A stretch of 64,000 nt of DNA from JAQVIJ01 sp041287365 (GTDB lineage Bacteria > Desulfobacterota > Dissulfuribacteria > Dissulfuribacterales > DYLC01). Below the pieces are notes generated by a model. The model was not told where the DNA came from and made no database searches. It saw only the letters and a program-made list of their open reading frames with translations. The translations under genes were made by a program, and so were the position numbers. Shown here piece by piece: positions 1 through 8,284 of the stretch. The first letter of the stretch is position 1. Each line of letters begins with the position of its first letter. The stretch is from NCBI GenBank assembly GCA_041287365.1, contig JBEULL010000003.1, positions 23,260 through 87,259 on the forward strand. The letters run 5' to 3'.

Positions 1-1
1 T

Positions 2-853
2 CCCAAGATGACGCCGGAGGCCAGAGAACGTCTGCGCTCCCAATATGGCCTGGACAAACCCATTTACGAACAATACTGGAAATGGCTGAACGGCTTGACA
101 CGACTGGACCTGGGCAAATCCTTTGCAGCAGACAAACGGCCTGTCTGGGACAAGATCAAAGAACGCCTTCCTGTGACCATACTCATCAACATCCTTTCTC
201 TTGCCCTGATATTCATGATCGCTATTCCACTTGGTGTAAATGCTGCCGTGCATCAGAACAGCCTTTTCGATCGAGCGAGCACGGTACTGGTCTTCTTTTT
301 CTATGCCATGCCATCATTTTGGGCCGCCCTCCTGCTCATGATGTTCTTCGGTATTTATCTCGAATGGCTGCCCATATCCGGCCTGCACACTATAGTAGGT
401 TATGACTCCATGTCCATCTGGCAAAAGATATGGGACTGGATCAAACACCTGATACTGCCAGTAAGCATCTCGGCCATGGGCGGCCTGGCAGGCCTGTCAC
501 GATATATGCGCTCATCCATGCTGGAAGTCATGCGTCAGGATTATATCCTCACGGCACGGGCCAAAGGGCTTCCCGAACGGGTAGTCATCTACCGGCATGC
601 CCTAAGAAACGCACTATTGCCGGTCATCACCATTCTGGGGCTATCACTTCCTGGAATGATAGGCGGAAGTGTCATCTTCGAGTCCATCTTTGCCATTCCA
701 GGAATAGGCCAGCTTATGTGGACCAGCGTCATGGCCCGCGATTATCCGGTTCTCATGGGCAATTTAGTAATCGTGTCTGTGCTCACACTCCTGGGGAATC
801 TCTTGGCTGACATCGGCTATGCCCTGGCAGACCCTCGCATTCGCAATCAGTAG
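2..853 (+). CDS. ABC transporter permease, DppB/OppB family (5' end outside window)
   Basis: Inner-membrane permease of a peptide/nickel-type ABC importer; it would form one half of the transmembrane channel. The reading frame is already open at base 2, and the first visible residues (PKMTPEARERLRSQYGLD) match the periplasmic loop after the first membrane segment of DppB proteins, so the first TM helix and true start lie upstream. Several hydrophobic segments follow. The EAA loop that contacts the ATPase is visible as ARAKGLPERVVIYRHALRNA near codon 195, and the C-terminus ends in the usual YALADPRIR. No DppC partner follows; the next gene is uvrC after a palindromic repeat, so any partner genes must lie upstream. 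The family call is firm; the substrate cannot be told. Confidence 0.9.
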   Translation, partial: PKMTPEARERLRSQYGLDKPIYEQYWKWLNGLTRLDLGKSFAADKRPVWDKIKERLPVTILINILSLALIFMIAIPLGVNAAVHQNSLFDRASTVLVFFFYAMPSFWAALLLMMFFGIYLEWLPISGLHTIVGYDSMSIWQKIWDWIKHLILPVSISAMGGLAGLSRYMRSSMLEVMRQDYILTARAKGLPERVVIYRHALRNALLPVITILGLSLPGMIGGSVIFESIFAIPGIGQLMWTSVMARDYPVLMGNLVIVSVLTLLGNLLADIGYALADPRIRNQ

Positions 854-1007
854 TGATGGCGTCGCCAAAAACGCCAACTACTGTGTTGCTCTCGCTCTTT
901 TGTCACTGCGACGTAGATTAACTACGCCTCATTCCTCGGGATTTGAGCGCCTTGCATTCGGTGTTTTTTTGCTTGGCCATCCCTGTTAATGATTTTTTAC
1001 GAGATCA
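854..1007. repeat. Imperfect palindromic intergenic repeat
   Basis: This noncoding stretch fills the gap between the permease stop and uvrC. Its left end (GATGGCGTCGCCAAAAACGCC, from 855) is nearly the reverse complement of the right part around 961-982 (GGTGTTTTTTTGCTTGGCC), and a small GTAG-ATTAA-CTAC palindrome sits near the middle. A second end motif, TTTTTTACGAGATCA at 993-1007, resembles the terminal motif of the repeat at 6971-7097. I recognise this kind of sequence as an interspersed palindrome common in Desulfobacterota genomes; that is recollection, not a search. It may be read as an RNA hairpin or act as a terminator. Confidence 0.6.
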
Positions 1008-1013
1008 AAACCA

Positions 1014-2858
1014 ATGCACACAATAAATCTTTCCTTATCGGCACCGGAGATACTAAAACTCGTCCCCAAAAGCCCAGGGGTCTATCTGTTCAGAAACGAA
1101 GAACAACGGGTAATCTATGTGGGCAAGGCCAAGGAACTGCGAGCCCGCATATCGAACTACCTCTTCAACCCGTCATCTTCTCCAAAGACATTTCACATGC
1201 TGCAACATGCGGCCGGTCTTGAATATATCGTAACCGCCACGGAAAAAGAGGCCCTGCTACTGGAGTTCAATCTCATCAAGGAACACAGACCCAAATACAA
1301 CATCGTGATGCGGGACGATAAGGCATATCCGTTCCTGCGCATCGACACATCCCAGCCCTTTGGCCGTATCTCGGTGGTGCGCAGGCGGCAAAAAGACGAT
1401 GCCATCTATTACGGCCCCTATCCATCGAGCACAGCGGTGCGGGAGGTGATGTCTCTGGTGGGAAGCATATTTCAATTGCGCACATGCAGCGACAGCCAGA
1501 TGAAAAATCGAGAGAGGCCATGTCTCAAATTTCAGGTCAAAAGATGCAGTGCACCGTGCATCGACGCCATATCTCAAGAGGAATACCGTGAACGCATACA
1601 GCAGCTCAAGCTCTTTCTGGAGGGCAGACAGAAACACCTGTTAAAGGAACTACAGGCTCGAATGGAGCAATATGCAGAGACAATGGAATTTGAAAGGGCG
1701 GCGGTGTTACGGAATCGCATCGCAGCCATAAAGGCGATAACCGAACATCAAGCCATGGTGGCGGACCTGAATGCCAACTGGGATGTCATAGGCATGGCAA
1801 GGGATGAAAGGCGTGCAGCGGTCTCCATTCTGCATGTGCGGGACGGAGTGGTCAGGGGGCATGAAAGCAAAATCTATCTCGTGTCCGATGAGCCTGACGA
1901 AGAGATATTGTCCTTGTTTATTCGAGACTACTTCGCCACGAACCCCATTTCAGAACAGATCCTGATTTCAAAAGAGCCAGCGGACATGGAACTTCTCTCT
2001 GACTGGCTGAGGGACATGGAAAGGCACTGCCGCATCGTGACCGGCACCTTCCGCTCCATACGCAAAAGGCTCGTGGACATGGCACAGACAAATGCAGCGG
2101 AGGCAATCTTCAGAGAGGTTCGACAAGAGAGGGAATGGACGGAACTGGCACGGAACCTTCAGAACACACTAAAACTCGAGAAGCCGCCCTATCGCATCGA
2201 GACCATTGACATCTCCACAACCGGCGGTGAACTGCCGGTGGGAAGCCTTGTAGCATTCGAAAACGGCCAACCTCGAAAATCAGGTTATCGACACTACAAC
2301 ATTCGCACGGTGGAAGGCATAGACGATTATGCCATGATTCGAGAGGTGGTCTTGAGAAGGCTGGCATCAGGCATGGAAAAGAACGACCTACCTGATCTCA
2401 TGGTGATCGACGGTGGCAAGGGCCAGCTCTTCGAGGCCATCTCCGCATGGAAGGAGCTGAACATGCCGGAGGGCATCGCATTTGCTTCAATAGCCAAAGA
2501 AAGACATGGCGAAGGCGAAAAACTCTATGCCATGGATGGCACACAGGTCATGCTTGTCTCAAATGATCCGATTCTGCTCTTCATGCAGCGCATGAGGGAT
2601 GAGGCCCACAGATTCGGCGTCACATTTCACCGCAAAAAACGCTCCTCGGCCCGATTCCAAGGGCAACTGCTCCAACTGCCAGGCATAGGCCCAAAGCGAC
2701 AAAAGGCCATGCTCCAGCACTTCGGAAGCCTCAAAAGGCTGAAACAGGCCACATTGGAGGAATTGAAACAAGTGCCGGGGATTTCTAATGGATTGGCGAA
2801 GAAGATTTATGAGGAACTGCATAAGAAAGCACTGCCCATGGCCATGGAGTATTTTTAA
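1014..2858 (+). CDS. uvrC: Excinuclease ABC subunit C
   Basis: UvrC makes the dual incisions on either side of a lesion bound by UvrB in nucleotide excision repair. The 614-residue length is normal. The N-terminal GIY-YIG nuclease domain is visible (PGVYLFRNEEQRVIYVGKAK, about residues 20-45), then the UVR motif that binds UvrB (about 205-240), the RNase H-like second nuclease domain (IDISTTGGELPVGSLVAF near 395, MVIDGGKGQL near 460), and the C-terminal helix-hairpin-helix pair (LPGIGPKRQKAMLQHFGSLK, then VPGISNGLAKKIYEEL). The start codon has no strong ribosome site but fits the family N-terminus. Its last four bases overlap the convergent small selenoprotein gene. Confidence 0.97.
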   Translation: MHTINLSLSAPEILKLVPKSPGVYLFRNEEQRVIYVGKAKELRARISNYLFNPSSSPKTFHMLQHAAGLEYIVTATEKEALLLEFNLIKEHRPKYNIVMRDDKAYPFLRIDTSQPFGRISVVRRRQKDDAIYYGPYPSSTAVREVMSLVGSIFQLRTCSDSQMKNRERPCLKFQVKRCSAPCIDAISQEEYRERIQQLKLFLEGRQKHLLKELQARMEQYAETMEFERAAVLRNRIAAIKAITEHQAMVADLNANWDVIGMARDERRAAVSILHVRDGVVRGHESKIYLVSDEPDEEILSLFIRDYFATNPISEQILISKEPADMELLSDWLRDMERHCRIVTGTFRSIRKRLVDMAQTNAAEAIFREVRQEREWTELARNLQNTLKLEKPPYRIETIDISTTGGELPVGSLVAFENGQPRKSGYRHYNIRTVEGIDDYAMIREVVLRRLASGMEKNDLPDLMVIDGGKGQLFEAISAWKELNMPEGIAFASIAKERHGEGEKLYAMDGTQVMLVSNDPILLFMQRMRDEAHRFGVTFHRKKRSSARFQGQLLQLPGIGPKRQKAMLQHFGSLKRLKQATLEELKQVPGISNGLAKKIYEELHKKALPMAMEYF

Positions 2859-3049
2859 AGTTTATCCACTCTCACATTGGCTAGTATCTCTTCAGTCTTT
2901 TTGTCCATCTCCTTGGCATAGCTGGCCACAGTGAAGATGGCGCCGCAACCCCTGCACCGCAGGGCGACTACCTTTCAGCGACGACATATCTCCAGGGGTT
3001 CGCCACATTTACGGCATTTCAAATTCGTAGTCTTGTCGTTGAAAAACAT
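2855..3049 (-). CDS. Small dual-CxxC zinc-ribbon-like selenoprotein (in-frame TGA read as Sec)
   Basis: This 64-codon gene is interrupted at codon 25 (2975-2977) by TGA, which I read as selenocysteine. It has a clear ribosome site (GAGGGAGGAAATC before ATG). The product carries three paired motifs: CRKC at 12-15, CRRU at 22-25 and CRGC at 32-35, then a charged C-terminal tail, so it resembles a two-knuckle zinc ribbon with one Cys replaced by Sec. After TGA the frame stays open for 39 codons and keeps the conserved CxxC, which argues against a chance stop. A hairpin follows the TGA (separate entry). I recall a family of small dual-CxxC (seleno)proteins in Desulfobacterota; its function is unknown to me, and a redox or metal role is only a guess. 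It converges on uvrC with a 4-base overlap. Confidence 0.82.
2950..2964 (-). promoter_or_regulatory. SECIS-like hairpin of the small selenoprotein mRNA
   Basis: On the minus strand CCCTGC-GGT-GCAGGG forms a perfect 6-bp stem with a GGT loop, beginning 10 nt after the in-frame TGA. Bacterial SECIS elements sit directly after the UGA inside the coding region and have a small apical loop containing G and U, bound by SelB. Position and loop both fit. No folding calculation was made. Confidence 0.7.
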
Positions 3050-3073
3050 GATTTCCTCCCTCATATAGTTTTG

Positions 3074-4300
3074 TTACAGACTGTGTTTCTTGCCCTTGAT
3101 ATCCGGCAAAAATATGGTCATCATTCCCAACAATGGCAGATATGAACAGATATGATACACAAATTCGATACCATAAATATCTGCAAGCCTTCCGAGCACA
3201 GCGGCTGCAATGCCTGCTACACCGAATGCAAGCCCGAAGAACAGGCCTGAAATTGCACCCACCCTACCCGGAATAAGCTCCTGGGCAAAGACTAGAATAG
3301 CTGAAAAGGCCGATGCCAGAACAAAACCGCTTGCAAAGGATAAAATGCCGATCCATGATAGATTGGCATATGGCAGGGCCAGCGTAAACGGAGAGGCGCC
3401 CAATATGGAAAGCCATATAACTCGTTTTCTGCCGATTCTATCGCCAACAGGGCCGCCGATAAAGGTTCCAAGGGCTACGGCAAACAGAAACACAAAAAGG
3501 TGATACTGGGCAGACTGCACTGAAAGGGCAAAACGGTGCATTAGATAAAATGTAAAATAATTTCCTATACTTGCCAGATAAAAATACTTGGAAAATATGA
3601 GCACCAACAGAATCAACATAGAAAAGATTACAGTGCGCTTTGAAAACACCGGTTGTCCTGATGGAACATCCTGCGCCTTGCCTGGCTTAAGGGAACGGCG
3701 CAGCTTATACCAGTTCCCTACCCTCACCAGTATCGCTATCGCCAGCATGGCCAGCAGCGAGAAAAGAAAGATACTCCTCTGCCCATATGGAATGACCACC
3801 CATGCCGCCAGCAGCGGCCCCATGGAGGTACCAGCGTTGCCGCCCACCTGAAAGAGGGATTGAGCCAGGCCGTATTGCCCACCGGATGCCATTCTTGCCA
3901 CACGGGAGGATTCAGGGTGAAAGATCGACGACCCCATGCCCACCATGGCCGCGGCCAGCAGCAAAACGCCGTAATTCCAGGCCGTGGCCAAAAGAAGAAG
4001 GCCGCCAAGAGTGCATCCCATGCCTGCAGCCAGTGAGTATGGTTTAGGGTTTCGATCCGTATAGAATCCCACCATGGGTTGCAGCATGGAGGCAGTAATC
4101 TGATAGACAAGAGACAGGGCGCCTATCTGAGTAAAATTCAGATGGAAACTGGTCTTCAACAGTGGATAGATGGCAAAGAGCAGGGATTGAATGGTATCAT
4201 TCAAAAAATGGGAGAAGCTGATAGCCCCAAGTATCCTGAAAGACGTTGTCTGAGACTTTACATATGCCTTTTCGAAGCTGGCTTCACTTTCTTCACTCAT
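3074..4300 (-). CDS. Major facilitator superfamily exporter, Fsr (fosmidomycin resistance)-like
   Basis: Twelve-helix inner-membrane transporter. The N-terminal stretch ISFSHFLNDTIQSLLFAIYP is typical of the Fsr/fosmidomycin-resistance branch of MFS drug exporters, and the MFS loop signature appears as GGPVGDRIGRKRVIW in the second half. The frame is open further upstream, but I place the start at 4300 (MSEESEASF), where GAAGG stands 6 nt before ATG; this gives 408 residues, normal for the family. It stands alone between the small selenoprotein and the radical SAM gene, all on the minus strand. Substrate is unknown; the Fsr label is by resemblance only. Confidence 0.85.
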   Translation of the reverse strand: MSEESEASFEKAYVKSQTTSFRILGAISFSHFLNDTIQSLLFAIYPLLKTSFHLNFTQIGALSLVYQITASMLQPMVGFYTDRNPKPYSLAAGMGCTLGGLLLLATAWNYGVLLLAAAMVGMGSSIFHPESSRVARMASGGQYGLAQSLFQVGGNAGTSMGPLLAAWVVIPYGQRSIFLFSLLAMLAIAILVRVGNWYKLRRSLKPGKAQDVPSGQPVFSKRTVIFSMLILLVLIFSKYFYLASIGNYFTFYLMHRFALSVQSAQYHLFVFLFAVALGTFIGGPVGDRIGRKRVIWLSILGASPFTLALPYANLSWIGILSFASGFVLASAFSAILVFAQELIPGRVGAISGLFFGLAFGVAGIAAAVLGRLADIYGIEFVYHICSYLPLLGMMTIFLPDIKGKKHSL

Positions 4301-4382
4301 GAGAACCTTCAAAATAGTTAGTGGTGTTAAATGCACAGATGTGTTTGTTTCATAAGGTTTTTTACTTTTTTAAGATGGCACC

Positions 4383-6971
4383 TCATATCTTCAATATGCG
4401 CAAGGCATTCTTCTCATCAACAGTAAGCCCCAAGAGCTGTTCCATGGCATCCGCCGGTTTTATGAAAGGCGGTTCTGTTGACAGGGAGAGATACAGAAGA
4501 TTTTCAGGGCATCTGATCTCATTTAGCCACTGCACCATCAATGCATGTTGCATAGGGGCCATCGCCAATGGTTTTGAACCCCACAGAGAAAGATCTATAA
4601 TCCGGTTCTTCAGATCCATCTCCACAACCCTGTCCTTCTTTTGCACGGAAACAGGAATTGTGTCTGCTGTTTTCCATATGGAAATCCCCTGTTCCATGCG
4701 GTGCTTCGGCAAAAATGCGGCTATGATATACTCTCCTCGCGTATCAAACACCATTTGAGACAGACGCTCCAGTGATTTTATATCCATAACCTGTATGCCG
4801 TTTGGCAACTGTGTGTTCAGGGCCTGTTGAACATTCGTAAGCTGTTCAGGGCGATCCGCTTCGAATATGACGCTGAACTCAAGGGCAAATGCCGCCTGCT
4901 CCGCCACACTCTCCATGCCAAGGGGAATGGGTTGGCCAAATGACATTTTGGGCATGGGATGATGGCCTTCGGAATGTGCCAATTTCAGGCCAGCACGGCG
5001 CATGGCCCGGTGCATCGCCCGCATTACCTCCAGATGGGCAAGAAACCGGGCGTCACCCAATTTCGTGTAACGGATGCCATAACATGCGGAGTATCGGGGT
5101 TTAACAGTAGAGTCTGTCTTGGGCCCTGCCAATGCATTGGATTCTATCTCGATTGCGTGCTGGGAAACAGGCTTGATGGTCTTGAAATCGCACACACCGC
5201 AGCCCTGACATGCCCCTCTGCGACAGTCAGGGGTATATTCGCCTTTCAATGCCCTGGCACGCTCCGAGAGCAGAAAGTCCATCTTCACACCCGTATGGAT
5301 GTGGCCCCATGGCAGAGGCCGATTCAGACTCAAAGCATTTGTGTATGACGAAGGGTCCACTTCCACCCTCTGGGCAGCTTCACGATATCGCTCCGGGCTG
5401 AAATGGTCACTCCACGCATCCATTTTGGCGCCGATTTTCCATGCCTCATGAAGGATTTTCATAGTGTTTCTGTCGCCTCTGGCAAAAACCCCCTCCCAAA
5501 AGCTGATGTTAGGGTCATGCCACTTGAGCTTTATCGCCCTGGAACGAACCTGAAGCTCGGATCTCAGCAGATAAATCCGCTCTCTGGCCTCCTCCACAGA
5601 GAGCTGCCTCTCCCATTGAAATGGAGTATGCGCCTTGGGAACAAAGGTGCCAACACTCACCGTAACATTGACGCTCATTCGCCGTTCCGCCTGCCGCAGG
5701 ACCTTGTGGGCCAGTTCCGCTATGGCCACCACATCCTCTTCTGTCTCGGTAGGCAGTCCGATCATGAAATAGAGCTTTAAATTGCGCCAGCCCAATTTAT
5801 AGATAGTGAATGCCGCATTCAACAGGTCTTCCTCAGTGATCCCCTTGTTTATGACCTGCCTGAGCCGCTCACTTCCAGCCTCAGGCGCCAGAGTAAAACC
5901 GGTCTTTCGTACCCGCTTGATCTGCTCCATGAGGGCAGGAGTCAAGGTGCCGACACGCAGGGACGGCAGAGAAACGGCGATGTGTTCTTCGGCATAACGG
6001 TTCATGAGCCCACAAAGAAGAGGCTGTATTCGGCTGTAATCGCCTGTACTGAGACTCAAAAGGGATATCTCGTCCCAACCTGTATTTTTTAATGTCAGGT
6101 CCAATGTATCCAATATTTTTTGCGGGCTCTTTTCCCTCACAGGCCGATAGATGATCCCTGCCTGACAGAACCTGCAACCCCTTGTGCAGCCCCTGGCTAT
6201 CTCCATACCTATGCGATCATGCACTATCTGCTGATACGGCACAGGCAAGGCGGTGGGATACGGGGCACGTTCCATATCAGCCAGAATACGCCTCTTGACC
6301 TGGCCTGATGCCGGCATATCCATGCCACTGAACCTTCCGTTTTCATATAACGGCCTGTAAAAGGACGGAACATAAATCCCATGAACAGCACTCAATGCCA
6401 GAAGCACCTCCTGCTTTGAGGCACCGGAGGCCTTTGCATTCCGCACTATGCTGGATATCTCTTTCACCGCCTCCTCGCCGTCACCAACAAGAATGGCATC
6501 AAAGAGCTCAGCTATGGGTTCGGGCTGAAAGGCTGCACTGCCTCCAGCTATCACCAAGGGCCAATCTGACTGCCGGTCGGCGGCAAGGATTGGAAGTCCG
6601 GCCATATCCAGGATATTCAACACATTGGAGTAGCAGAGCTCATAGGGCAGAGAGATACCTATCACATCGAAATCCTTGAGCGGTCTTCGATTCTCGAGCC
6701 CGAACAGAGGATAACCGGTCTTCCTCAGGAATCTCTCCATATCTATATCTGGGACATAACATCTGTCAGCAAGGGCCCATGACAGGCCGTTTATGACCGA
6801 ATAGAGTATGTTCAAACCCAAATTGGACATACCTATTTCATAGAGATCAGGAAAGACCAGAGCCCATCTGCAATCCGCCAAGTCCCATGGTTTATGCAGG
6901 GCATTGATCTCGTTTCCCAAATAACGGCTGGGCTTTTGAACCTGCATCAGAAACTTCTCTATTTCAGACAT
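4383..6971 (-). CDS. B12-binding-type radical SAM protein fused to a DUF2344 domain
   Basis: 862 residues with two parts. The first 600 residues are a YgiQ/TIGR03960-like radical SAM enzyme: an N-terminal cobalamin-binding-like region (LFGLENRRPLKDFDVIGISL), then the cluster motif RGCTRGCRFCQAG near residue 260 that binds the SAM-cleaving [4Fe-4S]. A cysteine group GACQGCGVC lies near 590. The last 230 residues are a DUF2344/TIGR03936 domain (RFLAHLEVMRAMHRAMRRAG). This fusion is common in Desulfobacterota and clostridia; the substrate is not known to me. The start codon lies at the edge of the repeat 6971-7097, so that element separates the gene from its former upstream region. Family call is firm, function open. 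Confidence 0.88.
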   Translation of the reverse strand: MSEIEKFLMQVQKPSRYLGNEINALHKPWDLADCRWALVFPDLYEIGMSNLGLNILYSVINGLSWALADRCYVPDIDMERFLRKTGYPLFGLENRRPLKDFDVIGISLPYELCYSNVLNILDMAGLPILAADRQSDWPLVIAGGSAAFQPEPIAELFDAILVGDGEEAVKEISSIVRNAKASGASKQEVLLALSAVHGIYVPSFYRPLYENGRFSGMDMPASGQVKRRILADMERAPYPTALPVPYQQIVHDRIGMEIARGCTRGCRFCQAGIIYRPVREKSPQKILDTLDLTLKNTGWDEISLLSLSTGDYSRIQPLLCGLMNRYAEEHIAVSLPSLRVGTLTPALMEQIKRVRKTGFTLAPEAGSERLRQVINKGITEEDLLNAAFTIYKLGWRNLKLYFMIGLPTETEEDVVAIAELAHKVLRQAERRMSVNVTVSVGTFVPKAHTPFQWERQLSVEEARERIYLLRSELQVRSRAIKLKWHDPNISFWEGVFARGDRNTMKILHEAWKIGAKMDAWSDHFSPERYREAAQRVEVDPSSYTNALSLNRPLPWGHIHTGVKMDFLLSERARALKGEYTPDCRRGACQGCGVCDFKTIKPVSQHAIEIESNALAGPKTDSTVKPRYSACYGIRYTKLGDARFLAHLEVMRAMHRAMRRAGLKLAHSEGHHPMPKMSFGQPIPLGMESVAEQAAFALEFSVIFEADRPEQLTNVQQALNTQLPNGIQVMDIKSLERLSQMVFDTRGEYIIAAFLPKHRMEQGISIWKTADTIPVSVQKKDRVVEMDLKNRIIDLSLWGSKPLAMAPMQHALMVQWLNEIRCPENLLYLSLSTEPPFIKPADAMEQLLGLTVDEKNALRILKI

Positions 6972-7097
6972 GATGGCGTCGTAAAAATAATGTTGAATGA
7001 ATGTAATGGCAAATCATTTTAGATGGTTAATGTGGGCTGCGACAACAAAGAATGTAATGTGATTCAATAGGTGGCGACTTTTTACGAACTCATCAGA
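6971..7097. repeat. Small inverted-repeat element (MITE/REP-like) with flanking direct repeats
   Basis: The ends are inverted copies: TGATGGCGTCGTAAAAA at 6971-6987 and, reversed, TGATGAGTTCGTAAAAA at 7081-7097 (14 of 17 bases equal). The nine-base word CAGACATGA occurs at both edges (6965-6973 and 7096-7104), like a target-site duplication. The interior has no gene. The left edge overlaps the ATG of the radical SAM gene, and the right copy contains a second ATGTCTGA, as if the gene's start region had been duplicated on insertion. The end motif resembles those of 854-1007 and about 44972. Confidence 0.6.
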
Positions 7098-7123
7098 CAT
7101 GAATTGAAGAAAAGTGGTGAGTG

Positions 7124-7726
7124 TCAGTAGGAAAACCTGGCTTCCATGGCCCGTTTTAAAGTGAGCTGATCCACATACTTGACATCCATGCCCATGGGAA
7201 TGCCGCAGGCCAATCGCGTGACAGTAACGGGAAACTCCTTGCAACACTGGGCAAGATATGCAGCCGTAGCCTCTCCCTGCACCGTACTGCTGGTAGCCAG
7301 AACCAGTTCTTTCACCGCTTGGGTTTCCAGCCTGTTCAGCAGTCTGTCGATACGAAGTTCGGCAGGCCCTATGCCATCGGCAGGGCTGAGGGCGCCATGC
7401 AGCACATGATATAGACCGTTGAAGGCATTGGATGACTCTATGGACAGGAGATCGGCAGGCCCCTCGACCACGCATAATATTTCACGATTGCGCCTTGGAT
7501 CAGCGCAGATGGGGCATGGATCCTGCTCCGAGAACGCAAAACAGGTGGAGCAGAGCAGTATCTTTCTGTGCAACTCCGCTATGGATACCGCAAGTTCCTG
7601 TGCAGTGGGCTCCTGCCAGCGCAGAATCTGCAGGGCATAGCGCGTGGCCGTCTTTTCACCGATTCCAGGTAAACGTGAGAGATTTTTAATGAGCCTTTCA
7701 AGGGCCGGAGGGAACGCCTTAAACAT
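7124..7726 (-). CDS. recR: Recombination mediator protein RecR
   Basis: RecR acts with RecF/RecO to load RecA on gapped single-stranded DNA. The 200-residue length is typical. The N-terminal helix-hairpin-helix (LSRLPGIGEKTATRYALQIL, about 17-36), a four-Cys zinc finger (CSTC and CPIC, about 58-73), the Toprim motif (CVVEGPADLLSIE, about 82-94) and the C-terminal Walker-B-like TRLACGIPMGMD are all present. It follows ybaB by 6 bases, the usual ybaB-recR operon; dnaX, often first in this operon, is absent here. Confidence 0.97.
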   Translation of the reverse strand: MFKAFPPALERLIKNLSRLPGIGEKTATRYALQILRWQEPTAQELAVSIAELHRKILLCSTCFAFSEQDPCPICADPRRNREILCVVEGPADLLSIESSNAFNGLYHVLHGALSPADGIGPAELRIDRLLNRLETQAVKELVLATSSTVQGEATAAYLAQCCKEFPVTVTRLACGIPMGMDVKYVDQLTLKRAMEARFSY

Positions 7727-7732
7727 GGAATA

Positions 7733-8047
7733 TCAGAACAGACCTGGTATCTTCATGCCGCCGGTGGCCTTGGCCATCTCCTGCTCCACCATCTCCTTGG
7801 CCCTGTGCAATGCCTCGTTTACAGCGGATAACACAAGATCCTGCAACATCTCCACATCGTCCGGATTCACTACGTCCTTTTCGATGGAGATGGATACCAG
7901 CTCTGATTTGCCGTTTGCCACTGCCTTGACCATACCGCCGCCTACCGCTGCCTCCACCTTCCTTTGTCCCAGCTCTTCCTGCAATTTACCTATTTTATTC
8001 TGTATGAGCTGGGCCTGACGCATCATTTCCTTCATATTGAGATTCAT
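7733..8047 (-). CDS. YbaB/EbfC family nucleoid-associated protein
   Basis: Small DNA-binding protein (104 residues) that forms a tweezer-like dimer and helps organise the nucleoid. The sequence starts MNLNMKEMMRQAQLIQNKIG and contains the family core GGGMVKAVANGKSELVSISI and DVEMLQDLVLSAVNEALHRA. It is first in a two-gene unit with recR. A ribosome site (AAGGAG) sits upstream of the start. The intergenic region to sufC (8048-8284) must hold divergent promoters for both units. Confidence 0.95.
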   Translation of the reverse strand: MNLNMKEMMRQAQLIQNKIGKLQEELGQRKVEAAVGGGMVKAVANGKSELVSISIEKDVVNPDDVEMLQDLVLSAVNEALHRAKEMVEQEMAKATGGMKIPGLF

Positions 8048-8206
8048 TTAGGAATACTCCTTGACTGTTTTTAATTTGGACGGCTATTCTAAAATAGATT
8101 GTCTGAAAATGGAATATGTTTATTGGCAGCGACCGGCCTAATATAGTCCACATCGAAGGGGCTATAACTATAACTACAAGAAATAAAAATGATATTTATT
8201 ATTATC

Positions 8207-8232
8207 TTGACATCAAATAACTCATGTATTAA
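8207..8232 (+). promoter_or_regulatory. Possible sigma-70 promoter of the suf genes
   Basis: TTGACA at 8207-8212 is a perfect -35 box. The best -10 candidate, TATTAA at 8227-8232, is only 14 nt away, shorter than the usual 17, so the exact -10 is uncertain. The surrounding AT-rich 200 bp carries no gene and contains short direct repeats (CTATAACTATAACTA near 8162). sufC follows with an AAAGGAG ribosome site. Confidence 0.35.
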
Positions 8233-8284
8233 CGTAACGATGTATTCAACAAATATGAAAATCCCTTAAAAAGGAGACCCCACT

